DNA from: Eutreptiella sp. 'Long Island Sound 2002' | Taxonomy: Eukaryota; Euglenozoa; Euglenophyceae; Eutreptiales; Eutreptiaceae | DNA: 64,000 nucleotides | Direction: 5' to 3' | NCBI GenBank assembly: GCA_964036045.1 | Contig: OZ038384.1 | Span: 53,210,385-53,274,384, forward strand | Part shown: positions 21,991 to 33,036 of the stretch, piece by piece | Layout of the letters: every line of letters begins with the position of its first letter | Numbering within the stretch: the first letter of the stretch is position 1 | Translations under genes and position numbers: made by a program | The notes under the pieces: generated by a model | What the model was told of the DNA's origin: nothing | What the model saw: the letters and a program-made list of their open reading frames with translations, nothing else | The model's database searches: none

Positions 21991-24440
21991 CATATTTTTT
22001 TCGACTCTTGCAGGTTTTTATGATGGATCCCCCCCGGCGACCAGGCGCCGCGGGGGGTACAGTGAAACCCTGGCCGGGGGGCAGCCGGGGCCTGCCAGGG
22101 CCGCGCCCCCCGCGGCATTTGGAGTGGCTGCCCGCGGCGGCGGCTCCTGCGGGGGCTGTGGCAGCGGCGGCCGGCCATAGCGTGGTGCCAACCAGCCCGA
22201 CGACGCCGCCGATAGCGGCCAGGTGCGTGCCTGCGACATGCGTGCAACTTGCCTACACATTGTCCTGCGTAGTGTCCGAGAGGGAAAAGGGCAGGGGAGG
22301 GAGGGGGAGGCAGGGCGGGCGTAGAGGGACAAAGGCCGCAGGCGCGTGCAGTGCGACGTGCGTGCCACAAGCCCAGGGACCAGGGCACCACGGGGCGGCA
22401 AGGTGAAGAGGGAGTGGGAGGGATGCCTCGCGTATTGCTCCGCGAAGTGTATGCCGGGGGGGTAAAGGGAGGACGGGGACAGGGAGACAGAGGGCCAGGG
22501 ACCAAGGGGCCTCGGAAGGGGGGCAAGGGAGGAGGAGGGAGGGCGAGCTGACAGGGGGCAGGACAGGGCCAGGGGGCCGGGGCAGAGAGAGGGGGCAGAG
22601 AGGGAGCGCTGCCTCGCGAATTGCTCCGCTTCGTGCTCGCGCTGGCCGGAGGGCAGAGGGACAGAGATGGCAGGGCAGGGAAGGGGGCGTGCCACGGCGG
22701 CATGAAAGAGCGAACGTGGGGCAGGAGCAAAAAGGTGCCCCACAAACGAGCGAGCCGCCCGCAGTGCGCGGGGGCACTGGACAAGGCGGGGCGCCGCGGC
22801 GTGCTGCCACAAGGCAGTCCACCCCCAAAGGTGCAGTGTCCTGCGTAGTGTCATGCAACGAGGGCCGGCAAGGACGAGGGAAGAGGGCATGAACAGGGCG
22901 AAAGAGGTAGGACACTTAGGAGGCGAGCGAAGGCCGGACAGCCGGGGCAGAGAACCCTGGCCGGGGGGCAGCCGGGGCCAACCAGGGCCGCGCCCCCCGT
23001 GGCATTTGGAGTGGCTGCCCGCGGCGGCGGCTCCTGCGGGGGCTGTGGCAGCGGTGGGCGGCCGCAGCGTGGTGCCAACCAGCCAGACGGCGCCGACGAT
23101 AGAGGCCAGGTGCGTGCCTGCGACATGCGTGCGACATACCTACACAGTGTCCTGCATAGTAATAGAGGGGGCAAAGGGCAGGGAGGGGAGGGGGGGGCAG
23201 GGCGGGCATAGAGGGGAAAAGGCCACAGGCGGGTGCAGTGCGACGTGCGTGCCACTTGCCCGGGGACCAGGGCACCAGAGGGCAGAAAGGTGAAGGGAGA
23301 GAGGGAGGGATGCCTCGCGTATTGCTCCGCAAAGTGTATGCAGGGGGAGGTAAAGGGAAGACGGAGACAGGGAGACAGAGGGCCAGGGACACAGGGGACT
23401 GGGAAGGGGGGCAAGGGAGGACGAGGGAGAACGGGCACACAAGGGGCAGGGCTGGGCCAGGGAGCGGGAGCAGAGGGGGGGAGCAGGGAGGGAGGGTTGC
23501 CTCGCGAATTGCTCCGCGCCGTGCTCGCGCTGGCCAGAGGGCGGAGGTAAGGAAGAGGAGGCGAGAGAACAGAAGCATGCTAAACACGGACCTTATGCAC
23601 GGCTAGTGTGAGCGGACCAGGGGCAAGAATGACGAGGGTGCCCCGCGACCGAGCTGACCGCCTGCGGCGAGCGGGGGCCCTGGACGTGCCGTGGCCGCTA
23701 GGCAGCCTGCCCCCGGAGGTATCGTGTGCGGTACAAAGTGCGTGCCACATACCAGGAGCTCAGGACACTAGGGGGCAGCAAGGGAGAGAGGGAGTGGGAG
23801 GGTTGCCTTGCGCATTGCTCTGCACGGTGCACGCCGAGGGGATAGAGGGAGGTGGGGGACAGAGAGACAGAAGGCCGGAGACCCTACAACCAGGGACGAG
23901 GGGCAGGGCAAGGTGAGAGAGGGCGAGCAGACAGGGGGCAGGACAGGGCCAGGGGGCCGGGGCAGAGAGGGGGGCAGAGAGGGAGCGCTGCACTCGCGAA
24001 TTGCTCCGCAGTGTGCTCGCGCTAGCCGGAGGGCAGAGGGTCAGAGATGGGAGGGCAGAGAAGGGGGCAGCAAGGTGCCCCACAACCGAGCGAGGCGCCC
24101 GCAGCACGCGGGGGCACTGGGCAAGGCGGGGTGCCGCGGCGTGCTGCCACAAGGCAGCCCGCCCCCAAAGGTGCAGTGTGCTGTGTGCCTGCGTAGTGTC
24201 ATGCATCGAGGGCCGGCAAGGACGAGGGAAGAGGGCACGGGCAGGGCGAAAGAGGTAGGACACTTAGGAGGAGAGCGAAGGCCGGACAGCCGGAGCAGAG
24301 AGAGGGAGCGACCAGGGAGACAGGGGCTCTGCTCAGCACCAAGCGAACACAGAGGGCGAGGGAGGGAGCAGAGGGGGCAGGGTAGGGGATAGTTGCCTTG
24401 CGTCGTGCCGTGCGCCGTGCGCGTCCTGAAACCGACTCTG
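21991..24440. repeat. GC- and purine-rich mosaic tandem repeat, about 0.9 kb units
   Basis: The block beginning ACCCTGGCCGGGGGGCAGCC at 22067 returns at 22954, and the module with TTGCTCCGC and GTGCTCGCGCTGGCC recurs at about 22616, 23507 and 23998, so about two and a half units of about 890 bases lie head to tail with internal rearrangement. The plus strand is strongly purine-rich (GGGAGG/AGAGGG). Open frames on the minus strand are Pro/Leu/Ser-rich and contain repeated short peptides; I take them as by-products of composition. A pyrimidine tract with CTTGCAG at 21998-22013 looks like a splice acceptor but leads into no convincing exon. Confidence 0.6.
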
Positions 24441-24494
24441 ACCTCATTCATGCATGTGTCATGTCACGTCGACCAAGCCTGGCGCCGGAGGCAG

Positions 24495-24690
24495 GAAGTG
24501 GCACGGGGGGACGGGCACCTGCGGCGCCATCCGTAGGGCCTCCCGTGCGCTGACCCAACCTGTGGCGCAGAGGGGACACGCGCCAGTGGCGCCATCCACT
24601 GGACCCCCTGCGCCTGTTGCAATTATTGTGGCGCAGAGGGGACGGGCACCAGCGGCGCCATCCGGTGGGCCCCCTGCGGCAGCGATTATG
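24495..24690. repeat. 66-bp minisatellite, about three units
   Basis: GTGGCGCAGAGGGGAC..GGCGCCATCC recurs at 24562 and 24628 (period 66), with a diverged first unit from about 24497. The period is 22 codons, so a minus-strand frame reads through all units with a repeating GWRxWxxSPLRH pattern; coding value is doubtful. Confidence 0.65.
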
Positions 24691-24699
24691 CTGATTAAC

Positions 24700-25214
24700 T
24701 AGGTGGCCAGGGGATGCCACAAATGAATCCCCCGCCCGTCTCCCCGCGTCTCTGCCATAGGACCTCAGGGGCGTCCATCGCGCTCGGGGGTGGCAGAGGC
24801 CCGGGGGACGAGAGCGCCCGGCCGCTTTGTAGCCGCCACTTCCAGCGGACTGATACCACGGCACCGGTATCAGGCCGCTCGGAAGTGGATACACAGGCAC
24901 CAGGGAGAGGATGGGCAGTCGCCCCCCCCCGGGCTGTTGGGTGCCGAAACAGGGGCCCCCCCCTCGACCAGGGCGGCGGATGGCGCATGAAGCCTTCGAG
25001 GCGTACGGTAAGTCCTCCCCGTTGCCCGCACTTCCACATCATCCGTTTCCACCCGGGTACGTACCTCCTCCAGTAAGTATGGGCACAGGAGGGAGCAGGC
25101 ATGGGACACTGAGCACCATGCAGAGACGTGGCGACTACCGCCAAGGGGCAGCAGCGGCTGGAGATCCTGGGGTGCAGAGCCTATACCATGCTGAAGGGCG
25201 GGAAGGCCCAAAGG
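24700..25214. other. Spacer between tandem arrays, no gene seen
   Basis: GC-rich stretch of about 500 bases with overlapping short frames on both strands and no recognisable family, repeat or signal. Confidence 0.4.
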
Positions 25215-26165
25215 AGAAACCCCCCCCCCCCCCGCTGCAGCCAAGTGCCTCACCCCGTGCTTGCGTCGTGCTTGCGTCGTGCCTGCGACACGCGTGCAAC
25301 GAAGGGACGACGACAAGCCCCCCCCCCCACACACCTCCGCCCCCCCGGGGGTGCGCACGCAGGGTAGGAGGGGCGACGACGGGTGACACACGGCAAGCCC
25401 CCCCCCCCCCCCGGCAGAGGGACAAGTGCCGCGCCTCGTGCTTGCGCCATGCTTGCGTCGTGCCTGCGACGTGCGTGCTGCGGAGGGAAGACGAGAAGGG
25501 CCCCCCCCCCCCCCCCACACACACACCTCCGCCCCCCCAAGGGTGGGGGATGCAGGTAAGGGGGGGCGAAAAGCGCCCCCCCCCCCCAAGGACAAAGCGG
25601 CAGGGTGGGGAGGCAGCGGCGAGAGGGTGCGGGACGGACCACACGACCGTGCCCGTAGAGAGCACGCGCCGTGCAAGCCCCAGCGGGGGGACTACCGGGG
25701 GTGCGAACGCAGGATAGGAAGGGCGACGACGGGAGCCACAAGGCATGCCCCCCCCCCCCTGCAGAGGGACAGGTGCCGCGCCTCGTGCGAGCGCCGTGCT
25801 TGCGTCGTGCCTGCGACATGCGTGCAACGAAGGGATGACGACAAGGCTTCCCCCCCCCACACACACCTCCGCCCCCCCAAAGGGTGGGGGATGAAGGAAG
25901 GGAGGGGCCGACAGCGCCCCCCCCCCCGCCCCCCCGAGGACAAAGCGGCAAGGAGGGGAGGCAGCGGAGAGAGGGTGCGGGACGGACCACACGACCGTGC
26001 CCGTAGGAAGCACGCGCCGTGCAAGCCCCAGCGGGGCGGGCACAAGGGGTGCGAACGCAGGGTAGGAAGGGCGACGACGGGAGCAACACGGCAAGCCCCC
26101 CCCCCCCCCCCGCAGAGGGACAAGTGCCGCGCCTCGTGCCTGTGCCGTGCTTGCGACGTGCTTAC
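25215..26165. repeat. About 350-bp tandem repeat with phased poly(C) tracts
   Basis: The block GCGACGACGGG..(C)12-17..GCAGAGGGACA..GTGCCGCGCCTCGTGC recurs at 25372, 25722 and 26071 (period 349-350), with a diverged partial unit from 25215. Each unit holds two or three runs of 7-17 C, so cytosine tracts recur at fixed spacing. Long Pro/Gly-rich frames exist on both strands but follow from composition. Confidence 0.7.
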
Positions 26166-26187
26166 GCCAGAGGACGGACTGAAAAGG

Positions 26188-26698
26188 GTTATTGCGTGCT
26201 GGCAGTGGGATATGAGGAGTCAGGGGTGGTGGGTATTAACAAGTACGCAACTGACAGTGGATTACGTGGGGTCACGGGTACTGGACGTCTTCACGGTGGC
26301 GGGGGTACGCGAACAACGGAGAGTCCGCTCTTGCTTCGCCGCATGCGTGCTGCTTTGTGCCTTGGTTGCCGCTTTGCGCCGGACGGAGAAGCCCTTGCTT
26401 TCTGCTTGTTACGATGCTGCTGCGTTGCTGTGCCTTGCCCCTTTACCCCCGGCGAACAAACGGGCCAGCGTCCGTCGCCGTTGCTAATGCTAACGCTTTG
26501 CAGTTGCCACTGCCCCCAAAGCCTGGTTGACCGGTATCCCCGGTCCTCTGGGTCCTCCGTCATGCTGTGGGCCACCTCAGGCAGCCCTGGGACCCACGGG
26601 ATCGAGCAAGGCAGGAACCACCTGTCGGCGCGAGATGCCCGGTAACTCCAGTAGACGGCATGAGTGGCATAAGTGGTTATGACTATGACTATGACTAT
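26188..26698 (+). mobile_element. 5'-truncated LINE copy 3, opposite orientation
   Basis: Reverse complement of about 1990-2495 of the full LINE. It starts abruptly at about 26188 in the GC-rich array and ends at 26698 with the same TATGACTATGACTATGACTA tail followed by (TA)n. It is the shortest of the three copies and shows that insertion can occur in either orientation. Confidence 0.85.
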
Positions 26699-26716
26699 AT
26701 ATATATATATATATAA

Positions 26717-26772
<56 letters not shown>
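26699..26772. repeat. (TA)n microsatellite
   Basis: TA repeat with AAATA and GTA interruptions between the LINE copy 3 tail and TAM copy F. Confidence 0.9.
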
Positions 26773-26774
<2 letters not shown>

Positions 26775-27967
26775 CTACACCCCTCTCCCCTTAAATTCAG
26801 CTAACAAGCAACAAGCAACAACAAGCAACAACAAGCAACAACACGTCTCCGTGCTGTTTTGGCCATTGTTCCATCCCAACGCTTCGGATCTTTTGCCCAT
26901 GTGACCATCTTGGAGCCTAGGTGGTGGCCTTGCCAAATCCAAGTTTTGAGCCAAAAACTCACCGGTGGCGGCCCGGGGCGTGGGCGCCAAGTCGGGAGGT
27001 GCCCTCCCAAATCTGCGCAGTTTTGGGCCAAAAACAGCCATTTTTCGCCCAAAACAGCCCTAGTAAGGGTTCAAAACAGCCAAACGAGGGCAAACGGCTG
27101 CTACATTCACGTGCGGCTTGACTTTCTCGTGACCAAGGGACCTTTGGTACCCTCTAACTCCACGATATGTCCGAGAAACGGCCCAAAAAGGCGCCAAAAA
27201 GCCCCAAAAAACTACGCAATGTGCACCAGCACCCCGAAACCAAGAACGGGCCGTATCTTGGGCTACGTGGCTCAAAAACGAATTCCGAGGGTACCTAGTC
27301 CACCCGCAACCCCCCTCTTTTTGTGGTTTCCAAGCCTCAGAATCGCCCAACGAGACACGTAGACCCCCGTACTAGTGGTCACTTGGTGCAGCCGGAGGGC
27401 CGGCCGGCCCACGCACAGTGGGGGCCAAAGGTGGGTCCACCAGGGTCCCCGGGGCGAAAAAAATCATTTTTTCCAAAGTTGTTCCTAGACCACTTGGGAT
27501 GCTCAAACTAGTGTTTTTAGGCCGTTTTGAGCCCGTGGTGGCGCGTTTTGGGCCATGGAGAATCCCAAAATGCCTTGAAAATGGGCCGTTTTGGGACCAA
27601 CAATGCGTCAAAAATGGGTGAAAAACGCGTTTTTCCAAAAGTGATCCTGGACCATTTATGATGCTCAAACAAGTGGTTTTAGCCCATTTTGAGCCCATGG
27701 TGACGGGTTTTGGCTCATGGAAAATCCCAAAATGCCTTGAAAATGGGCCATTTTGGGACCAAAAATGGGTCAAAAGTAGGTCAAAATGCGTTTTTCCAAA
27801 AGTGATCCCGGAACATTTGGGATGCTCAAACAAGTGTTTTTAGCCCGTTTTGAGCCCGTTTTGACCGAGTTTAGCCCCTTCCACCACATGTATGGACCAC
27901 TTTGTGCCCTTCGCACGTACCTTAGAGCCGTGTGGTGGAGCCACCTAGAGTTGGGAGAGGGGTGTAG
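26775..27967 (-). mobile_element. TAM TIR element, copy F (full, three internal repeats)
   Basis: Minus-strand copy: right terminus at 26775-26790 (reads CTACACCCCTCTCCCC on plus), left terminus GGGAGAGGGGTGTAG at 27953-27967. Three 162-bp units are marked by GATGCTCAAAC at about 27498, 27660 and 27821. It lies head to head with copy G. Confidence 0.75.
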
Positions 27968-27973
27968 ATTGGA

Positions 27974-27975
<2 letters not shown>

Positions 27976-28009
<34 letters not shown>
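27976..28009. repeat. Short (TA)n between inverted TAM copies F and G
   Basis: Only about 34 bases of TA separate the two left ends. Confidence 0.9.
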
Positions 28010-28011
<2 letters not shown>

Positions 28012-28017
28012 ACCAAT

Positions 28018-29185
28018 CTACACCCCTCTCCCAACTCTAGGTGGCTCCACCACACGGCTCTAAGGTACGTGCGAAGGGCACAACGTGGTGCATACATGTG
28101 GTGGAAGGGGCTAAACTCGGTCAAAACGGGCTCAAAACGGGCTAAAAAAACTTGTTTGAGCATCCCAAATGGTCCGGGATCACTTTTGGAAAAATGCGTT
28201 TTTGACCCATTTTTGACCCATTTTTGGTCCCAAATGGCCCATTTTCAGGGCATTTTGGGATTTTCCATGAGCCAAAACCCCTCGCCACGGGCTCAAAATG
28301 GGCTAAAACCACTTGTTTGAGCATCATGAATGGTCCAAAATCATTTTTGGAAAACACCTTTTTGACCCATTTTTGACGCATTGTTGGTCCCAAAACGGCC
28401 CATTTTCAAGGCATTTTGGGATTTTCCATGGCCCAAAACGCGCCACCACGGGCTCAAAACGGCCTAATAACACTTGTTTGAGCATCCCAAGTGGTCTAGG
28501 AACAACTTTGGAAAAAATCTTTTTTTTTTGCCCTGGGGACCCTGGTGGACCCACCATTGGCCCCCACTGTGTGTGGGCTGGCCGGCCCTCCGGCTGCACC
28601 AAGTGACCACTGGTACGGGGGTCTACCTGTCTCGTTGGGCGATTCTGAGGCTTGGAAACCATAAAAAGTGGGGGGTTGCGGGTGGACTAGGTGCCCTCGG
28701 TTTTGAGCCACATAGCCCAAGATACGGCCCTTTCTTGGTTTTGGGGTGCTGTTGCACATTGCGCAGTTTTTGGGGCTTTTTGGCGCCTTTTTGGGCCGTT
28801 TCTCAAACATATCGGGGAGTTAGAGGGCACCAAAGGCCCCTTGGTCACGAGAAAGGCAAGCCGCACGTGCAGTGTAGCAGCCGTTTGCCTTCGTTTGGCT
28901 GTTTTGAGCCCTTACTAGGGCCGTTTTGGGCGAAAAATGGCTGTTTTTGGCCCAAAACTGCGCAGATTTGGGAGGGCGCCTACCGACTTGGCGCCCCCGC
29001 CCCGGGCCGCCACCGGTGAGTTTTTGGCTCAAAACTTGGATTTGGCAAGGCCACCACCTAGGCTCTAGGATGGCTAAAGTGGAGTCAAGCTCGAGGCGAT
29101 GGGAAGGTGCAGTGGCCAAAACGGAATGGTGACGTGTTGTTGTTGTTGTTGCTTTTTAGCTAAATTTAAGGGGAGAGGGGTGTAG
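28018..29185 (+). mobile_element. TAM TIR element, copy G (full, three internal repeats)
   Basis: Left terminus at 28018-28032, right terminus at 29170-29185. Three 162-bp units start near 28150, 28313 and 28474. With copy F it makes a near-perfect inverted repeat of 1.2-kb arms around a 50-base centre. Confidence 0.75.
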
Positions 29186-29186
29186 T

Positions 29187-29192
29187 AATATA

Positions 29193-29233
<41 letters not shown>
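29187..29233. repeat. (TA)n microsatellite
   Basis: TA repeat with a TTTA interruption between TAM copies G and H/I. Confidence 0.9.
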
Positions 29234-29235
<2 letters not shown>

Positions 29236-29559
29236 TCTAATCTACACCCCTCTCCCATGCCGACGTTGCTATTTGTCTAGATGCCTCACAAGGAAAGTAG
29301 GGGTGTTACTCATGTGTGTGTTGTGGATAAGCGGAGAGGCGGACCCAATCTGCCACCTTTGCCGGGCACCTCCGAACGGTTGGCTATGCGGCCCAGGTGT
29401 GATCCGGCGGTTCGCACCGCCCCTCACCCCCAATGCGGGGGAGGGTAGCATCGGCTTGGGTATTCGCAGCCGCACTGCGAACCTCAGGGGGGTGGGCTCC
29501 TGAGGCGGGCAAGGGGTTAGATTTACAACAGACACACATATATAGGGGAGGGGTTGAAA

Positions 29560-29915
29560 GGTTAGTGTGGACGTGTGGCCATTGAAACTCGGGTCGGTGG
29601 CTTTGGACCCCACCGCCATCAAGGTACATCACACCTCCCCGCCTACACCCCATTTGCACAACCCTTCTTCCCCCTCAAACAAAAGATGATTTGCCCCCTT
29701 GGGACACTTTCTAAGCAGTTGCCAAAAAAAATGGTTGCAGGGAAATGGGCCAGTGTGGAAGTGTGGCCATAGCAACTCGGGGCGGTGGCTTCGGACCACA
29801 CCGCCATGAAGGTACATCACTCCTCCCTGCTTACACAGCACTTGCACAACCCTTCTTCTCCCTCAAACAAAAGATGGTCTGGTTCCTTGGGCCACTTTGT
29901 AAGCAGTTGCCAATA
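29560..29915. repeat. 188-bp direct repeat, two units, within the captured insert
   Basis: GTGGCCAT..AACTCGGG..GGTGGCTT..CACCGCCAT at 29574 returns at 29762, and both units continue through CTCAAACAAAAGATG and AAGCAGTTGCCA. Function unknown. Confidence 0.7.
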
Positions 29916-29920
29916 ATAGC

Positions 29921-30436
29921 ATGGAGGATTTGGTCACCCCGGACTTTTCGATGAAAGAACCCGATGCACAAATTCAGCACGCAACAAACGACTTTTGTAT
30001 AGCGCCTCGTCTTGCGGAATCTGGCGCTCATAGCATGGAGGATTTGATCACCCTAAACTTTTCGATGAAAGAACCTAGTGCACAAGTTCAGCACGCAACA
30101 AACGACTTTTCTATAGCGCCTCGTCTTGCGGAATCTGGCGCTCATAGCATGGACGGTTTGATCACCCTGAACTTTTCGATGAACGAACCTAGTGCACAAA
30201 TTCAGCACGCAACAAACGACTTTTGTATAGCGCCTCGTCTTGCGGAATCAGGCGCTCACAGCATGGACGGTTTGATCACCCCGGACTTTTTGATGGTTGC
30301 CATTTTCCATGGGCCAAAATGCATCACCACGGGCTCAAAATGGGCTAAAAACACTTGTTTGAGCATCCAAAATGGTCTAGGATCACTTTTGGAAAAACGC
30401 GTTTTTGACCCATTTTGGACGCATTTTTGGTCTTGA
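29921..30436 (+). CDS. Repeat ORF with 38-residue tandem units, unknown function
   Basis: An ATG at 29921 opens a 171-codon frame of three full and one partial copies of a 114-bp unit (starts 29921, 30035, 30149, 30263). Each unit reads M(E/D)(D/G)L(V/I)T..FSM.EP.AQ.QHATNDF.IAPRLAESGAHS. The unit is exactly 38 codons and substitutions are few, so frame is kept. At about 30292 the frame runs into TAM sequence and ends, so the 3' part is chimeric. I do not recognise the family. It could be a fragment of a host repeat protein captured by the TAM element, or a non-coding minisatellite that happens to be in frame. Confidence 0.35.
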   Translation: MEDLVTPDFSMKEPDAQIQHATNDFCIAPRLAESGAHSMEDLITLNFSMKEPSAQVQHATNDFSIAPRLAESGAHSMDGLITLNFSMNEPSAQIQHATNDFCIAPRLAESGAHSMDGLITPDFLMVAIFHGPKCITTGSKWAKNTCLSIQNGLGSLLEKRVFDPFWTHFWS

Positions 30437-31260
30437 AACGGCCCATTTTCAAGGCATTTTGGGATTTTCCGTGGCCCAAAACGCGCCACCACGGGCTCAA
30501 AACGGGCCAAAAACACGTGTTTGAGCATCCCAAGTGGTCCGGGAACAACTTTGGAAAAAATGATTTTTTTCGCCCCGGGGAGCCTGGTGGACCCACCGTT
30601 GGCCCCCGCCGTGCGCGGGCCGGGCTGCCCTCCGACTGCACCAAGTGACCACTAGTACGGGGGTCTACGCGTCTTGTTGGGCCATTCCGAGGGGTGGAAA
30701 CCACAAAAAGTGGGGGGTTGCGGGTGGACTAGGTGCCCTCGGAATCGGATTTTGAGCCACGTAGCCCAAGATACGGCCCGTGCTTGGTTTCGGGGGGTTG
30801 GTGCGTATTGCGCCGTTTTTGGGGCTTTTTGGCACCTTTTTGGGCCGTTTCTCGGACATATCGTGGAGTTGAAGGGCACTGGAGGGCTCTTTGACACGGT
30901 GAAGTGAAGCCGCACCTGGAGTGTGGCCAGCGTTTTCCTTCGTTTGGCCGTTTTGACTAGGTTTTGGGGCCGTTTTGGGCCAAAAAAGGCTGTTTTGGGG
31001 CACAAAACAGCGCAGATTTGGGAGGGCACCTCCCGACTTGGCGCCACCGCCCCGGGCCGCCACCGGTGAGTTTTTGGCTCAAAACTTGGATTTGGCAAGG
31101 GCACCACCTAGGCTCCAAGATGGCTACATGGGCAAAAAATCCGAAGCGTTGGGACGGAGCATTGGCCAAAACAGCAAGGAGACGTGTTGTTGCTTGTTGC
31201 TTGTTGTTGCTTGTTGCTTGTTGTTGCTTGTTAGCTAAATGTAAGGGGAGAGGGGTGTAG

Positions 31261-31319
<59 letters not shown>
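31261..31319. repeat. (TA)n microsatellite
   Basis: Pure TA repeat between the right end of copy H/I and the left end of copy J. Confidence 0.95.
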
Positions 31320-31324
<5 letters not shown>

Positions 31325-31328
31325 CAAT

Positions 31329-32367
31329 CTACACCCCTCTCCCAACTCTAGGTGGCTCCACCACACGGCTCTAAGGTACGTGCGAAGGGCACAAAGTGGT
31401 GCATACAGGTGGTGGAAGGGGCTAAACTCGGTCAAAACGGGCTCAAAACGGGCTAAAAACACTTGTTTGAGCATCCCAAATGGTCCACGATCATTTTTGT
31501 AAAAACACGTTTTTGACCCATTTTTGACCCATTGTTGGTCCCAAAACGGCCCATTTTCAAGGCATTTTGGGATTTTCCATGGCCCAAAACGTGGCACCAC
31601 GGGCTCAAAACGGCCTAAAAACACTTGTTTGAGCATCCCAAGTGGTCTAGGAACAACTTTGGAAAAAATCATTTTTTTCGCCCCGGGGACCCTGGTGGAC
31701 CCACCGTTGGCCCCCACTGTGCGTGGGCTAGCCGGCCCTCAGGCTGCACCAAGTGACCACTGGTACGGGGGTCTACGTGTCTCGTTGGGCGGTTCCGAGG
31801 CTTGAGAACCATAAAAAGTGGGGGGTTGCGGGTGGACTAGGTGCCCTCGGAATTCGTTTTTGAGCCACGTAGCCCAAGATATGGCCCGTTCTTGGTTTCG
31901 GGGTGCTGGTGCACATTGCGCAGTTTTTGGGGCTTCTTGGCGCCTTTTTGGGCCGTTTCTCGGAAATATCGTGGAGTTAGAGGGCACCAAAGGTCCCTTG
32001 GTCACGAGAAAGTCAAGCCGCAAGTGTAGTGTAGCAGCCGTTTGCCTTCGTTTGGCTGTTTTGAACCCTTACTAGGGTTGTTTTGGGCGAAAAATGGCTG
32101 TTTTTGGCCCAAAAGTGCGCAGATTTGGGAGGGCACCTCCCGACTTGGCGCCCACGCCCCGGGCCGCCACCGGTGAGTTTTTGACTCAAAACTTGGATGT
32201 GGCAAGGCCACCACCTAAACTCTAGGATGGCCAAAGTAGAGTCAAGCCCGAGGCGATGGGAAGGTGCAGTGGCCAAAACGGAATGGTGACGTGTTGTTGT
32301 TGTTGTTGTTGTTGTTGTTGTCGTTACTTGTTGCTTGTTAGCTAAATTTAAGGGGAGAGGGGTGTAG
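31329..32367 (+). mobile_element. TAM TIR element, copy J (two internal repeats)
   Basis: Left terminus at 31329-31343, right terminus ending at 32367. It has two 162-bp units (about 31465 and 31627). It is the last member of the TA-docked nest; after it only a short TAATATATAGATATAT remains before sequence of another kind begins. Confidence 0.75.
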
Positions 32368-32399
32368 TAATATATAGATATATTGTCTGACGGTCAGAA

Positions 32400-32820
32400 C
32401 CTGGGTACCCCTCCGCAGCCGCAAAGGCCAGAAGGACTCTCGGGATCCTTCCGTCCACCACCCAAAAGCCCAAAGCCAAAGCCACAGTAATGTACAAAAA
32501 CGGGCCGGTGGTCAAACCTCACCACCATCATTCGTCCCCACGGCCGAACCACCTGTCCCTGCGCTCAGGGGGTGGCAAAAACCACTGTACAATAACGAAC
32601 AATATATCAGACAGCGTTAGCGCCGCCACCACTGTGGCGTCTGCTGCGACGCTGCTGCTGGTGCGGTGTGGGTCTGCAGTGGCGGTGTGTGAAAAAAAAG
32701 AGGCTGGGACATCTGCCGTCCACGAGCCTCATCGGGGTCTGGCCACCCCGACCCATCCCCCCACCCCACCCCTCCCCCCCACCCCTGCCCCCCTTCCCCT
32801 TCCCCCTCTGCCTCCGAGAA
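32400..32820. other. Intergenic, no gene seen
   Basis: About 400 bases with a pyrimidine-rich block (CCCCACCC/CCTCCCCC, about 32745-32815) and short frames only. It lies downstream of the putative minus-strand exon ending at 32821 and could hold its 3' UTR. Confidence 0.3.
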
Positions 32821-32961
32821 CTAGGTGAACATGTCCACGTCGCTGGCATCCCACGCGTCGGGGTCGGCCTCGGCAGCTGTGCAGAACACGCAGGACATGC
32901 AAGACATGCAGGCGGTCACCAGGGACATGCGGGGGGACAGCGCGCAGAGCGTGCAAAACGT
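32821..32961 (-). CDS. Candidate last exon of a Q/P-rich protein
   Basis: On the minus strand a strong acceptor (CTTCGTGTTCCAG, AG at 32963-32962) precedes a frame reading TFCTLCALSPRMSL.. with three CxxC pairs and an acidic C-terminus DASDVDMFT before a TAG stop at 32823-32821. The acidic tail and cysteine pairs look protein-like, but the domain is not one I recognise. Joining to the upstream exon depends on which donor is used, since only AAG|GTGGAC at 33063 keeps this frame. Confidence 0.3.
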   Translation of the reverse strand, partial: TFCTLCALSPRMSLVTACMSCMSCVFCTAAEADPDAWDASDVDMFT

Positions 32962-33036
32962 CTGGAACACGAAGCGATGGCGCCAGGGACACAACGAGAG
33001 ACAACGTGCGGAACGAATACGACGCGCGGCACGCAC

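Larger units (their letters stand above)
29242..31260 (+). mobile_element. TAM TIR element, copy H/I, carrying a 1.04-kb foreign insert
   Basis: A left terminus CTACACCCCTCTCCC at 29242-29256 is followed at once by unrelated sequence; family sequence resumes at about 30297 in the middle of an internal unit and runs on to a normal right terminus ending at 31260. The simplest reading is one element in which about 240 bases of the left arm were replaced by 1,040 bases of foreign DNA. Two 162-bp units remain (about 30356 and 30517). Confidence 0.6.

Noticed and set aside
21998-22013. Splice acceptor before the GC-rich array
   Set aside because: The sequence matches a polypyrimidine-AG pattern, but no plausible exon follows.
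22008-24450. Several 100-290-codon Pro/Leu/Ser- or Gly/Arg/Glu-rich frames
   Set aside because: They follow from purine-rich tandem repeats, overlap on both strands and have no domain.
25135-26487. Frames of 250-350 codons over the 350-bp array
   Set aside because: Translations of C runs and CGTGC repeats with frames open on both strands; not protein-like.
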